Shown piece after piece: positions 24,266 through 36,500 of a stretch of 64,000 nucleotides of DNA; position 1 is the stretch's first letter, and each line of letters starts with the position of its first letter. Position numbers and translations under genes: made by a program. Source of the stretch: Rhodocollybia butyracea. Taxonomy: Eukaryota; Basidiomycota; Agaricomycetes; Agaricales; Omphalotaceae. The notes under the pieces were generated by a model, which saw only the letters and a program-made list of their open reading frames with translations, was not told the DNA's origin and ran no database searches. Location: positions 278,627-342,626 of the forward strand of contig JADNRY010000040.1 of the NCBI GenBank assembly GCA_015501585.1. The letters are read 5' to 3'.

Positions 24266-27200
24266 TTGGATGTCATCACCACACGAATGCTGCAAGAGCT
24301 TACAGCCAAAGATTCAGCTATTGAACAAGAGCCATTACCACCCTTGGACAGCTTTCCTGACTACACTGGGCATATACGCCAGACGTTTGAGCAATCCCAC
24401 CTTGACTGGAGCAAAATTGACACGTTGCAACCTGAATTCTCTGGCTCCTGCAAAACACAGGAAGTTCAAGCCCTTTCGAGTTACATGTTAAACACGTATC
24501 GGTATGGGCCAGATAACATCAATTCCGATGAGGAAGAGCTCGATGATGAACAGTCCCCCCCAAGCTCTCCGGACATTGATCGAAATGAAGAACAGAGAGG
24601 TCTGCCTGTTTATACCCACATCTCCCATTTTTGGTCAATAATTTTCTTTTCAGGCCATGATGCTTTTAATGAATATGCTACAGGCGGGGGTCACTCAAAA
24701 CGTGCTTGAACAAACATCACTGAGGAGAACCAGGAATGGTTTCCTTGGCCAGATAGAACTGTACATGGAAACTTTCCCCATACTACAACATATCACTACT
24801 AACTGCTGCATAGTCATGTACACTTGACATCCTCATGCACCTTCCCTGTTCTGTATTTTCAGTATGCCAACTTGATCCCTTTGTATGGCTTCTTCGAGTC
24901 AACAGAGTTGAAGACACCACCTCTGTCAAGACCATGAAGGAACTTGATGCGAAGCTCCAGAAACTATACGGCATACAGTCTCTGCGGTACAAGGGTGCAT
25001 TTGGACATGTATACTATGTCAATAGCATTGCCGATATTGTTGCGCAGGTATGTGCTGCAAGTGATTTTATAACCTCAAGCCTCTAAGATCCACCTTATGA
25101 GATGTCAAACCCCCAAGTCCGACCTCACCTCTCATTTTACCCTGAAGATGTAACTCAAAAGCTCTCTGAAGCCCGTCAATTTGCACGCTGGGCCAATGAA
25201 ATTCCTGACAATGAACTCAGGCCAATGGCATGGCTTCAAAACGGGGACTACTACATATTTGAGCCTGCCATGCTTTGTAGTCAACAAATCTGTATGCCTC
25301 ACCGGTGGTTCAAGAGAGATGGTCGTTTCATTGCTTGCTGTTGGCAAATGGAACAAGTAGTTTGTGAAGGCAACTACACGTCTTGGAGGGTTGTAAAGGG
25401 AGGGCACAGTTTTGACATTGACCAAGACCAGTTCCTCAAGACTTTCCCATAAATTACCCTGGATGCCGGGCTTTATCCAGAAATTGTTGATGTCTCATAC
25501 ATTGAAGGTATCGTTTCAATTTTTCATGAGGGCCTTACTAAAATTGATGCTGAAAGACGTTGAGGATTGATCTACTACGCCACCTACTACTGCATGGACT
25601 CTTACCAACCCACGGTTAGGAAACCCATGGCACAAGCGAGCTAATGGAGCTCAGTGCCTGCTGTTTCCCATTTGGTTGTACTGCAATGATACATCAGGGA
25701 ATGTTTCAAAATGATGGAACAAGCACAATAGCTTTTTATTCACTCCAGCTGGTCATCCACGAGAAGAATCCTCAAAAGAATATAATATTCATTTTTTGTC
25801 AACCTCCAACACTGTGCCTCCTCTGGAAATGCTCGACAGGATTGCCAATCAGATTAGGTATTTTTTATTTACTTATTTTTACCCCTATCTGATGTTATTC
25901 TTCAGCAATAGTCAAGAACATGGAATTTGGGTGTGGGATTCACTCACTCAATCCAAAGTCCTTATCATTCTCTCAGTTCTTGCTATGCTTGGTGATAATC
26001 CCATGCAGAGTGAATTTGCATGCCACATTGGTTTACACGGTAAGTATTTTTGCCGGGTCTGCAAGGTCAAGGGCAAGGATTCTGCTGCTGCTGATTCCTC
26101 TGGATGTTCACTTCATTCGCATCCACCTGAACTTGGTAGTGAACCTGAGTCCGACGGAGCCTCAGTAGCATCTGCTGAGTCTGATACTAGCCAAGAAAAG
26201 GGTTTGAGGAAGAAAAAGGGGCCACGTCAGAAATTTAAGGAAGGGTTATCAGCAATAATGGAGCATGCAAAAGCCTTTGTCAAGGTAAGCCCACTGCTAG
26301 AACAATTGGTGTTCTCACTTCTTTGACAGCCTGGTGACCCACAAAACAAACATGAATCTGTGCAGCAGCTTAAGTCTCAATTTACCCTGGCACAAGCACA
26401 AGGCAACATTACTAAGATCAAGGAAGCAAGGACAGAAACTGGACTCAAGGACACGTATCAAAACTTTTTCATTGAACATCTTTTTAGCTCATACAAGACT
26501 CAACGGGGTGTGGACCAGAAACAAGTTGCCCTAAACAAGGCTATATCTGACCTCCCGCAAGAAACGATGAGCCCTGTGTGGCGGATTCGAGGTGAGCTTT
26601 CATGGCCAACCCTGTTTCTTCCAGTCCAGATAACTCGTTAAAGGTTTAGATCCCCATTGCGATACCCCTGTTGAGGTGTTGCATGTTGTTCTTCTGGGCT
26701 TCATCAAGTATCTTTGGCAAGACGTCATCAAAAATCATATAAAGAAGAATGAGCATCGCACAAAGGAGCTGATTATCAAACTGAATTGGGTGAACATCAA
26801 GGAGCTTGGGCTGGGTTCTGGCCTTGCAGGCAGCACATTGGTTAACCATTATGGCTCGCTCACAGGCTCAGATTTCCGAAAAATAGCTCAGATAGCGCCT
26901 TTTATTTTAAAGGGTTTTGCTCCAAATGATTGCTATGAGACTTGGGTAGCCTTGTCAAAACTCATTCCTCTAATCTGGCAGCCTGAAATCAAAGAACTTG
27001 AAAGCTATCTTGTACACTTTCATTTCTTTTTTTTATTTTGCATGCTAACGTACTTTCATTAGACAACCTTGACACTCATCTGGAAAAACACCCCTTTGCC
27101 AAGGATGATTCACATCTTCCTGAGGAGCTACCAGGTGCTCCCAATGACCTGGAAGCTCTAGATTTCATAGGCTGCCAGGGGACAAGCTATAATTCCCTCA
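24266..27200 (+). pseudogene. Second CMC-type (Tnp2/Plavaka-like) transposon gene, truncated
   Basis: Exon blocks on the plus strand match a family common in mushroom genomes. They are SFPDYTGHIRQTFEQSHLDW (24340), the 25102-25452 block with LSFYPEDVTQKLSEARQF and DYYIFEPAM, the 25900 block with MLGDNPMQSEFACHIGLHG and a CRVCKVKGKD zinc-type motif, and the 26650-27010 block with DTPVEVLHVVLLGFIKYLW and GSLTGSDFRKIAQIAPF. Homology fades after LEKHPFAKDD (about 27100) and a stop follows at about 27208, so the C-terminal half is missing. The 5' start is uncertain because the 1.4-kb TIR element lies just upstream. The CMC assignment rests on remembered family texture, not on a visible catalytic triad. 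Confidence 0.65.
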
Positions 27201-28007
27201 GTTTCTAGGCAACAAAGGAGACCCAGGAGAGTACTTTTAGGCTATCCTCAAGATGTCCCTCAAGTAGCTTTTGTAAGCTTCAGGTGTGGCTAAAGAACAG
27301 TCAAGGAGCCTGGAGGATAATTAGAATACCTCTGAGATATCTCTTGAGAGGACAATACCTATCAGAGGTTACAGAGAAACATCCTTTGATTATTACAAAG
27401 GTTCCATGTAGAGCTTTCAAAATGACTTCAGAAAATTCTTAATACTCTGTGAGCAGTTGAGGTTTGTGAAGAAGAAACTGACTTGCCTCCTGTCCTCCCC
27501 AGGAAGCATCCCTAATGCCTCTGTGAATCCCTCAGATATATCTTCAAATAGCTATGGCTGCACTTGAACTTTCCTACAGTACCGTCTAGAACGTCCCATG
27601 GGTGTTCCTGGGCTGTCCCAGGAATGTCTCAGGATGTTCTTAGGCTGTCCCAGGCTGTCCTAGGGATGCCCTGGGCTGTCCCAGGAATGTCTCGGGATGT
27701 TCCTAGGCTGTCCCAGGGATGTCATGGTCTGTCTTCAGGCTGTCGCGGAACGTCTCTTCAAACCCCCAGACATACCTCAGAACAGCTATGGCTGAGCCCT
27801 GACTTTCAAACAATGACCCAAGGAAGCTCAACAGAGCTGCTGGCAGTTTTAAATTTAGTTCTGAAATCATTTTTGCTTTCCTGAAATAAGCAACAGCAGG
27901 ATTATTCCTGTACTCAAATAATATTTGATAGGACAATATATATACAGCAGAATGAGCAAATGCAGATATGAAAGGCGAATAAAGCAAATGATGAATGGAG
28001 CAGACAG
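27201..28007. repeat. Degenerate GC-rich tandem repeats, no gene
   Basis: Between about 27590 and 27760, variants of GGCTGTCCCAGGAATGTC and GGGATGTTCCTAGGC recur about five times. The 106-codon plus-strand frame over it (27564-27884) only translates the repeat. The rest has no recognisable content. Confidence 0.5.
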
Positions 28008-28012
28008 TGAAT

Positions 28013-28283
28013 TGTAAGGGCTGGTGGCCAGAGTCCTTAGGTCGCATGCGTGAACACTACAAAAGCTATGCGATTGTGTACTCAAGGTGCGAAAGAACTA
28101 GCGTAATTAGCTAATTGTACGGTACTTAAGTAGACAAACTGAATAGGAATAAAAATAATATCTTATCAATTGATAAGATAAGGTAATTGGCGTACAACAC
28201 CAAAGGAATTGGGCCGCGCGCGTAGGGCGTGGCCGGCTGTTATCAGAATGGTGAGGGGGGTAGGCAGAAGTGGAGGCGTTACA
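28013..28283 (-). repeat. Left (3') LTR of the deleted gypsy element
   Basis: On the plus strand it reads TGTAAGGG to GTTACA. Differs from the other LTR at about four positions, all transitions. Confidence 0.88.
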
Positions 28284-28552
28284 CCCTCCCCCACTAGATT
28301 AGTGCCAGGGGCACTAATCGAAACAATGTGACATTAATAGATACCAGTAAGTCATATTACTGGGTCTAGTTGTCAGTCTACTAATTGTAGACGGAGTAGG
28401 TAACAATCTCGGTCCTCTTGGGGCTGGAGACAATCTTCCTGTGAAGACGTTATTCTGGGGTTCATATGATTTACCCATTATCAAGTTTGATACATCGATA
28501 GCTGGGGTTTCATTTGCATACACCCAGCAACACTTGTGCATCACTTGGGTAT

Positions 28553-29626
28553 TCACGAACCATGGAAAGCATGTACTCTCCATTTTACTTCAAAAGGAGC
28601 AAACCTGGTGCTCTCGTTTATACTGGAATTTATTGTAAACTCCATCATTGGGCACATGTACCCTCTATCTACCTCAAAGGGAGCATACCCTGTGCTCTCC
28701 TTGATAATGGAATTTAATAAAGTCTCTAACACAAGGACTCTATAGTTATGCTGCGCTGCAGTAAACCTTTTGGACATAAATCTGGTAGGCCTACAGGTCT
28801 GCCATGTAGGTCCTTGACCATACATACATTTGACGCCAGATACCGACGTGTCGCAGATGACCCATATGGGTTCATCTGTATTTGGATCTAGAGGCCACAT
28901 GGCCTGCTGTGCTGTTAGGTACCTTTCTACCCAGTCTTTTTGGTCGGCTTCAACCATTGACTTTGATAGTTGTTCAATTGAACAATTTATAGCTGGGCCT
29001 CTATGAGGGCGTGGCATTTGTTTGCTTAGAGTTTGGAATCCTTTACCTTGTTCAGGTTTAGGTTCTTCATTTTCATGGTGACTGATAGCAGTCAACCGAT
29101 CTTCATTCATTATAAATGAATGATGATGAGGGTCTATGGACAAGAATAAATTATTATCCATGTCCTCTTCAATGCAGACCAGTGGTCCGCAATCATCTAA
29201 TGGATCTTCAAAATCCTCAGGATCGGTCTGAACCGGTTCCATTATGCGACCATAGTAGTCACTAAAGTCATCGTCGTTGTCATATAGTCGACTGACATAT
29301 TCATCCTCGTATGGTTCGAGGGTGTATTCTCCTTTGGACGATTCCTTGTCATTAGGATCAGTTACGTTCGGAGATTCATCATTTTGAATCTCCTCTTCGA
29401 CTATCGGAGGAGATTCTATCTCCTCTTGTTCATCCTCTTCTTGGATGGCGTACGTACAGGGTTGCCCGTGTCGTTCACAAGATACCTCCTGTCTCTCAAC
29501 GGGATCACTGGGATGTGATTCATCCCCTGTATTTTCAACTTTTACCACTGTATTCTGATGTGGTAACATCTGCGCCGTTACCGGCGAACATGGTAGCAAC
29601 CCTGTTGGGTTGTTATTCCCACTCAA
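28553..29626 (-). pseudogene. Gypsy pol remnant: acidic linker, RNase H, distal integrase motif
   Basis: The 357-codon frame starts with an Asp/Glu-rich linker, then reads PIWVICDTSVSGVKCMYGQG and PTRFMSKRFTAAQHNYRVL. This is the RNase H texture of fungal gypsy elements. It then passes directly into ESTGYAPFEV and, about 25 residues on, ESTRFAPFEV. In intact elements these last motifs come several hundred residues later, after the integrase core. An internal deletion therefore removed RT and the integrase core and fused what remains in frame. The ESTGYAPFEV piece is present twice in tandem. It cannot encode active enzymes. Confidence 0.75.
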
Positions 29627-29629
29627 TAC

Positions 29630-30169
29630 TCAATGTACTGAGTTGTTGTCAACCGTTGAAGACAATGGGCGGGTTCTTGGCATTCCAATGACCATTTGTA
29701 CATCTTGAACAGATTGTGTATCTGTTCGAATCACCTCATGTGAAGATCTGATTTGTTGAATCAGATCTTTGCTTTGCCTACTGTTAGTAGGCAATGGTGG
29801 TGATAATCGGGGCCTGTGCGGGTCCCATGCACCATCAGCAATAGACAGACATCTCATATTGGATGACCTAACAGGTCTTCCCCAGTTTTCCACCATAGTG
29901 TTAACACTTTCTAGCATTTGCATGCTATGATGAAGTGTCTGCTTTATAGCGTACATGGCATCAGTAAATTCACTTGCGCCCATATTACCATCCTTTCGGG
30001 ATGGTATTTGAGGCATATTCTCGTCATGAGAATTTGCTGGTGACGTGGCATCACCACTGAACGAATTGCGATAACTCGCAGTTCTCTGGGACTTTTCTAA
30101 GTACCTAAAAGGGTCCATATGATTGATGGTTTTGATTTTGCTTGGCGCGTTTGATGCGGAGTTAGACAA
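29630..30169 (-). CDS. Gag-like ORF of the deleted gypsy element
   Basis: 179 codons starting MSNSASNAPSKIKTIN, Ser/Asn/Gln-rich with no zinc knuckle. It lies directly downstream of the 5' LTR (30280-30550 in minus orientation), ends at 29630 and is followed after 3 bp by the next frame. Position and composition suggest the N-terminal part of a gag protein. An intact open frame in a non-autonomous element could matter for packaging, but that is inference. Confidence 0.4.
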   Translation of the reverse strand: MSNSASNAPSKIKTINHMDPFRYLEKSQRTASYRNSFSGDATSPANSHDENMPQIPSRKDGNMGASEFTDAMYAIKQTLHHSMQMLESVNTMVENWGRPVRSSNMRCLSIADGAWDPHRPRLSPPLPTNSRQSKDLIQQIRSSHEVIRTDTQSVQDVQMVIGMPRTRPLSSTVDNNSVH

Positions 30170-30279
30170 ACAAGTTTGGTTGGATATACATGGTAGTAGT
30201 ATAGTTATTCAAGTAGTTTTTTTACTTAAGTTTTAACTTGATCACCCAATCTGTATAGCAGGATTGGTGTTCAAAAAAG

Positions 30280-30550
30280 TGTAAGGGCCGGTGGCCAGAG
30301 TCCTTAGGTCGCACGCATGAACACTACAAAAGCTATGCAATTGTGTACTCAAGGTGCGAAAGAACTAGCGTAATTAGCTAATTGTACGGTACTTAAGTAG
30401 ACAAACTGAATAGGAATAAAAATAATATCTTATCAATTGATAAGATAAGGTAATTGGCGTACAACACCAAAGGAATTGGGCCGCGCGCGTAGGGCGTGGC
30501 CGGCTGTTATCAGAATGGTGAGGGGGGTAGGCAGAAGTGGAGGCGTTACA
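30280..30550 (-). repeat. Right (5') LTR of the deleted gypsy element
   Basis: 271 bp, same ends as 28013-28283; followed by the TGAAT target duplicate. Confidence 0.88.
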
Positions 30551-30616
30551 TGAATGAAGCGAATGGAAGATGCAAAGAGTAGCAAAAAACGACTGAACAT
30601 TTTGTGTCACTGACCC

Positions 30617-32496
30617 TCATTGCTTCCAGCCATTGTCTTGGATCTTAGATTTCTCTGCACCCAGTGTTCCTGGTGCTTTTTGCTCCTCTGGTGTTTTTTG
30701 CCCTTTGGGTTTCTTCCCTCCCACGTCTTGTTCTTCCACCTTGCCAGAATTCCTGCTTGTGCTCGGGGATTGTATATTTCCCTCCTTTCCATCCGCATCG
30801 TTGTCACTGTCAAGCTCTATCACATCTTCTAAATCCGATATCCCCATCTTGCTCCCAATTTCCTTCCTAACATCCAGTTTTGGGCTATTGTCTGGGCGAT
30901 GTTCTGATCCCTCTGCTTTTGACTTGATGCTGAAAGCTCCACCTTCCTCTGCCCCAACAATGGGCACCTTGGGAGTTCCTGTGTCTTCACTGTCGAACAC
31001 CGCGCCAAACCCCTTGTCTCCAGCATTGGACCTGCGGCTGCCACTGTCGCTGGGCCCCTTACTATCGCGGTTGGACCCTTCGTCGAACCCCTCACCCTCA
31101 TGGCTGGACTTTCCATCCGAGTCCTTGTGTTTGAGCTTGGAGCCCTTGTTGTTGTTGTCATTTCCGTTGCCGTTGCTGTTGTCTTCGCCATTGTTGTCGC
31201 CATTGTCGCCGTTGTTGTTGTCACCACTGGACGCATGGTCAAAGCCCTCACTGTCTCGGTTGGGCGCTTCATCGGACTCAGCGCCCTCACTGTCACAGTT
31301 AGACTCTGTGTCAGACCTCTCGCCATTGCTTGAGTTTATCCTTCACTTCTCCATGCTCCTCCTCTTGGGATCCGGTTCCCCCTTCTGCTTCTCCTCCCCT
31401 TCTTGCTCTTAGCCGCCTTCCTCAAGTTCTCCTCCGTTTTGCTCATCATCTTCCCTGCCGTCTTCACCTCTTTTGTTGCCTTTAGCTTTATCGCATTCTT
31501 GTTCTCTGCCTTCTTCGACGCTATCTCTGGAATCCTCGCCTCTGGCTTCCACTTTGTTGGCTTCTCCTCCCCCTTTGTTGGCTTCTCCTCCTCCTCCCTC
31601 TTCTTTGCCGGCTTCACTGGTTTCTTTGCCCCCTCATTCTTCTTTGGCGGCTTCGTTGCTTTCTTTGTCTCCTTGTTCTTCTTTGCTGGTTTCTTTGCTG
31701 GTTTTTTTTGCCTCCTCCTTCTTCTTTGCCTCTTCCTTCTTCTTTGCCTCCTCCTTCTTCTTCTTTGCATCCTTCTTCTCTGCCGCCTCCTTCTTCTTCT
31801 CCTCGTCCTTCTTCTCCTCACTTTCTGCAAAAGATGACAATGCGTCATAATCGAATGTTTGAACAGAAAGAAGCAAATGACTGGGTGCTCTAAAGCGTTA
31901 TTACATATGAGGGCCTAGCTAGATAAGTGCGACCAACAACTTACCTCATTCTTTCATAAGTTTTTTTCTCTAGAAAATCGAAGTATGGCGGAGAGTTCAC
32001 CCAAATCCTGTCAATGCTTTCCCATATGGCATTGTATCTACAGCAAAATTATGATAAAGCGAGTTAGTGACAGTAAACCAATGGACTGTTGTTCACTGAC
32101 TGATCCCGGAGATTTTTTGCTGAGATATGTATACTCGACCTCATTCCACTCGCATGCTCCATTATTCAGTGATAGATCTGCAAATGAGGGTTTGAGCAGG
32201 TCAACAAGAAGTTGAAACAAATACCGTCGCCGTCACTGCAGCTATCAGACATCCTGGCACATGTTGGAGTCGATGCAGTTCTGTAGTTATGAGGCGATAA
32301 GTCGTCTTATTTTGCGCGTCGACTAAGAATGCACAAAGGATTTGGGCAATGAGCGAAGTAGCTAATATAAGTAAACAAAGAAAAAGAAGTACAATCAGAT
32401 GTTGTAGGAACTATACCTCAGTACCGAAACTTGTATCATGTCATCGGGCAACCACTTGACATATTCCCGCACGTCAAATGGAGTGGACAAAGCCAT
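30617..32496 (-). pseudogene. Unrecognised gene with Lys/Glu-rich then Ser/Asp/Asn-rich tail; frame breaks
   Basis: Minus-strand multi-exon gene. A plausible start at 32496 reads MALSTPFDVREYVKWLP. Further exons read LIAQILCAFLVDAQNK, TELHRLQHVPGCLIAAV, NGACEWNEVEYTYLSKK, IWESIDRIWVNSPPYFDF and LLLSVQTFDYDALSSFA. The N-terminal block is globular-looking but matches no family I know. A Lys/Glu/Ala repeat tail (EEAKKK units, likely coiled coil or disordered) follows from about 31830. In the A8 run near 31705 the frame shifts by one; with one A fewer the tail would continue as AKKPAKK repeats. Another break lies near 31330, before an acidic Ser/Asn/Asp/Gly tract that ends QDNGWKQ at 30617. The exon 1 junction is not resolved. 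Either a decayed gene or a real gene with homopolymer sequencing errors. Confidence 0.5.
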
Positions 32497-32676
32497 TGGC
32501 AACAGCTGGTGGACCAGATGACTAGACAGAGTTCAAATACCTTGGTCACAGTCCAAGTCACAAGAATCTGAACTTGTAAGTATTAGAACAAAATTGTGAA
32601 ATAGAATCATGAAAATTGAGACTGGGAATAAAACATTGAAGAAAGGGACTATCGATGAGAGGGCTAAATAGCCCTA

Positions 32677-32742
32677 CTACACTGGAACAGCAACCATAAG
32701 TGTAACGAGTGCAGCGGTGACAAAAGCGATTGTGAAACGCAT
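32677..32742 (-). pseudogene. Remnant of the hydrophobin-like gene (copy C)
   Basis: Starts MRFTIAFVTAALVTLMVAV, almost the same signal peptide as the copies at 39613 and 44198, and hits TAG after 21 codons. No cysteine-containing part follows. The upstream flank (32743-33154) matches the flank of copy B at 44199-44600, so it is a truncated segmental duplicate. Confidence 0.8.
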
Positions 32743-33154
32743 AGTGACTGTCGGTGAAGAGTACTTGAACAACTGAGGCTAGTTATTCTAGTGAGAAAGT
32801 ATTCTAGAATTTGGACCAGCTTTTATACAGCTATCCTGGCACTAAGAAGTTGTTTGTTTTTCCGGTGCTCCCGTTATTTTGTTATGTTTTGTGGAGAGGC
32901 TATTCGGGTGATGCTTTGCTCGCCTCAATCTCGAGTGGGGTTGTGTCGTACGAGGATTGAAAATATTAATTGGGGATAAACCAAACATTGTTTGAAGTCC
33001 TAGGAAATATAGGTCGGTTAGCGTAGACAACAGTAGGGCTGGGAATAAATGAGTGGATTGCCCGTGTACCTGTACGCACATACACCTACATACACATATT
33101 GTACAATTTCAGCGAAGGCTCCCAACTACATACGGCTCTCTGGGTGTTCAAATC

Positions 33155-33502
33155 TGTTGGAACTAAGAGACACGTTAGTACGATGTACAACTAAGCTCAG
33201 CCAGAAGTGATGAAGGCTAAATCATATTACCATACCTAAGAGACACGTTAGTACGATGTACAACTAAGCTATAGGTACAGTATGAGCATAATGGACATAG
33301 AGCATAAGTATAATAGACATACCTCAGCCAGAAGTGATGAAGGCTGAGGAAAAGAAGGGAACGTCGATACGTACAGTATAAGTAGAAATCCGTATCAGTG
33401 AAATAAAAGTTAAAACAAATGATAAGAACTCGGGTCTGATATCTACTCGGTATTGGAGCTGTACATACCGGCGGCCATATACCGCGGACCGAATATCCAA
33501 CA
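33155..33502 (-). repeat. 3' LTR of the copia element (348 bp)
   Basis: TGTTGG to CCAACA ends. Contains an internal direct duplication: a 35-bp word starting CTAAGAGACACG occurs at about 33163 and 33236, and CAGCCAGAAGTGATGAAGGC occurs twice. Confidence 0.95.
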
Positions 33503-33509
33503 CTCCCCC

Positions 33510-36500
33510 TCAACGAGAATGCATTGGGACAAGTCCCAGTAGTCGAGTTGCCTGTCGATGAGTTTCACCATCAAGAGCTTTGGTGAATATGTCGGCGACA
33601 TTATCCCTAGAAGCAACAACAGCTGTCTGAATATCACCGCAATGAACCGCTTCACGAATCCAGTGGTGGTGAATTTTGATATGTTTGTTTGCATTAGTGA
33701 CTTGGTCGGAATTAATGTTCTTCAAAGCCGAAGATGAATCAACAAACATCTGAGTTGGTTCAGGTTGAGTGAAGTCGAGTTCCTGGAGAAGGGAGCGGAA
33801 CCAAACAACTTCCCTACCACAAGATCCAGCTGCATAATATTCGGCTTCACTGGTGGAAGTCGCAACAGCAGTCTGTTTCCTTGTATACCAGGAAAAACAA
33901 CCTGTACCGAAAGTGAGGGCGGCGCCAGACACCGAACGACCATGTTCAAGGTGATCAACAAAGTTGGAGTCGGTATAGGCAAAGAAAAGGAGTGACTTGC
34001 CACCAAGGACGAGGACGAAGTCAACAGTCCCCTTCAAATAGCGAATAATCCGTTTCACTGCTTTCCAGTGGATATGACCGGGATTATGCATGAACTGCGC
34101 TACTTGTTGGGTGCTGCGAGTGATGTCCGGGCGCGTTCGAGTGGAGGCGTGCATGAGAGAACCAACACCTTCAGCGTAGGGCACCAAGCGCATCTCTCTC
34201 TGTTCAGGAGAATCATCAGAAGGACAATCAGCTTTGGACAATACCGTCTTTTCCATGGGTGTTCCAACGGGGTGAGCATCATCGAGTCGGAAACGCGAAA
34301 TGAGAGACAAGATGTAGGAACGTTGGGAAAAGGAAATGGTTCGAGCAGATCTATCACGAGTAACAGTCATACCCAAAAATTGAGAGATCTCCCCCTTATC
34401 CGAGATATCAAAATGAGTACGGAACTCATCCTTGAATTGAATAATCTGTAGAATGGAGGAACCAAAGAGAGCTAGATCATCGACGTGAGTTGCAATGATG
34501 ATTATTCCATCGGAAGAACGACGAAAGAAGACACAAGGATCGGAAATGCAAACCTGAAAGCCAAGTTCAACCAAAACACTTTTTAGTTTCTCATACCAGA
34601 GAAAACCAGACTGCTTAAGTCCATACAGTGCCTTGTTAAGCTTCCAAACCCACGAATCCTTTCCTCTGACTGCAAATCCGGGCGGTTGCTTCACATACGT
34701 TGGCTGGTCATCAGGGATGGTGCTATTAAGATAAGCAGATTTCACATCAATGACATGAATTTCCCAATCCTGGATGGCTGCTACGGTTGCAATACCACGA
34801 ATGGATTCAATACGAGCAGTCGGAGCGTGGATATCGACAAAGTCAATACCCGGAATTTGGGTAAAACCCTGAGCTACAAGTCGAGCTCGGTAGACCTCAA
34901 TGGCCTGAGTGTCGGCATTGCGCTTGATAGCGAAGACCCAGCGTGTACCAATGGCCTTACGGTCAGGAGGTGGTGGAACGAGAGAGTAAGTCCCAGTCTC
35001 CAAGAGCTGGTTAAGCTCGTAATGACAAGCGGCTTCCCACTCTGCATGATCGGGAGAGTTGAGAGCCTGCGAAACATTGAATGGAATTTCACCACTCAAG
35101 ATATGAGCCAGTTCGGGCATCTCCCCCTCATCCCCGCTATCATCCATATCAAGCTCAACATGCGGAGGAATATCCTCATCAATCTGTGGCTGGACTTCTG
35201 CTCTCGCACGAGAGCGAGTCTTAGCAGGTGTAGCATCAGAAGGCATGCGGGGATTAGGACGAGGGGCACGAGGTGGAGGAGTAGCAGGAGGAACAGGAAC
35301 AGGAGGGTCAGGTGGGAGAGCGGATGGAGCGGTTATAGGGGAAAACTCATCGTCATCTTTATAAGTAGGATTTTTGAGAGACGAATAATCATAGGACTCC
35401 CCCGCGGCGCTCAAAAGTCCATCTCCATTAGTGTTGTCATCAAACTTCACAGAGATTGCTGAACGTACACCTTTACCTGGCGTGTACACATAGTACGCCA
35501 CCCAAGTCTCGTCAAAACCTAGAAAAAATACCAGGAGTACCACGAGCGTCAAGTTTATGCTCCTGCGAGTTGTTGTATACCCAAACTTTACATCCAAAAG
35601 AATGCAATTTTCGACGGTCAGGGTGCTTCTTGTACCAGAGATGATAGGGTGTCTCCCCTTTAGGTAGAGGACTAGCATAAGTCCGGGCACGGATATTAAG
35701 AATGTACCAGACAGCGTAGCCCCACATAGAGAGAGGAAGTTGAGAGTGAATAAGGATAGTGCGTACCCGGTCAAAAATTGTACGATTGAGGCGCTCAGAA
35801 CGGCCGTTCTGTTCAGGAGTGTAAGGAGCGGTCTTTTCCCAGCGGATACCATGCTCCTTCATCCAATCGCGCCACTCGTTGGTTATATATTCCCCACCAT
35901 TGTCAGTGCGGAAAACCTTCAACTTTTTGCCGGTTACCTTCTCTACTTCAACTAACCACTGCTTAAAAGCAGTAAAAGCATCACTCTTGCGGCGAAGCAA
36001 GTAACCCCAAGCCATACGGGAGCAATCATCAAGAAACGTGATGAGATACCCCATGCCGGTCGTGGTCAAGACCGGAGCTGGTCCCCAAAGATCTGAGTGA
36101 ACTAGGCCCAGTGGCTCTGAAGCTCTAGAGTTCGATTCAGGAAAGCGCGCACGGGTGAGCTTTCCCTGCGCACAGGCGTCACAGATGGGGGGTTCTGCAG
36201 CCAATTCTGAGGCCGTAAGTTTCACGGTCATCCCCTCAAGCGTACCCGAACGGTACAAGTCACGACAAGCGGGATAGTTCAAATGCCCAAGCTCGTTATG
36301 AAGCTGAACCAGTTTGGAGTAAAGCGGAGGTTTGTCCGAGGTGGAAGATGTAAACGCAGAGGTGGAGGGAGCAGAGTCAAGGTGATAAAGTCGAGAATCG
36401 TCCTTCGTTCCAGTGAAAACAACATCCTCCTCATCAATAAGGCGCTGGATAAAAGTACCAGCATCATCCTTACTGAATGTTACACATTTCCCTGCGCCAA

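Larger units (their letters stand above)
28013..30550 (-). mobile_element. Internally deleted gypsy-type LTR retrotransposon (2.5 kb)
   Basis: Two 271-bp LTRs (28013-28283 and 30280-30550) enclose about 2.0 kb. Direct flanks TGAAT at 28008-28012 and 30551-30555 form a 5-bp target duplication. The purine tract next to the left LTR, read on the minus strand (GTGGGGGAGGG), sets the orientation. Coding remnants are a gag-like frame and a frame joining RNase H to a distal integrase motif; reverse transcriptase is absent. Confidence 0.88.

Noticed and set aside
27564..27884. Plus-strand ORF with WAVPGMSQDV repeats
   Set aside because: A translation of GC-rich imperfect tandem repeats, not a gene.
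30633..31837. Long plus-strand ORFs (30633-31412, 31403-31837)
   Set aside because: They are antisense shadows of the Lys/Glu- and Ser/Asp-rich minus-strand tail, giving artificial Leu/Phe/Ser runs.
35512..35530. Programmed frameshift in copia pol
   Set aside because: The site lies between integrase and RT, where copia elements do not normally shift; no rare-codon or slippery heptamer context is clear, and one extra T in a T run is simpler.
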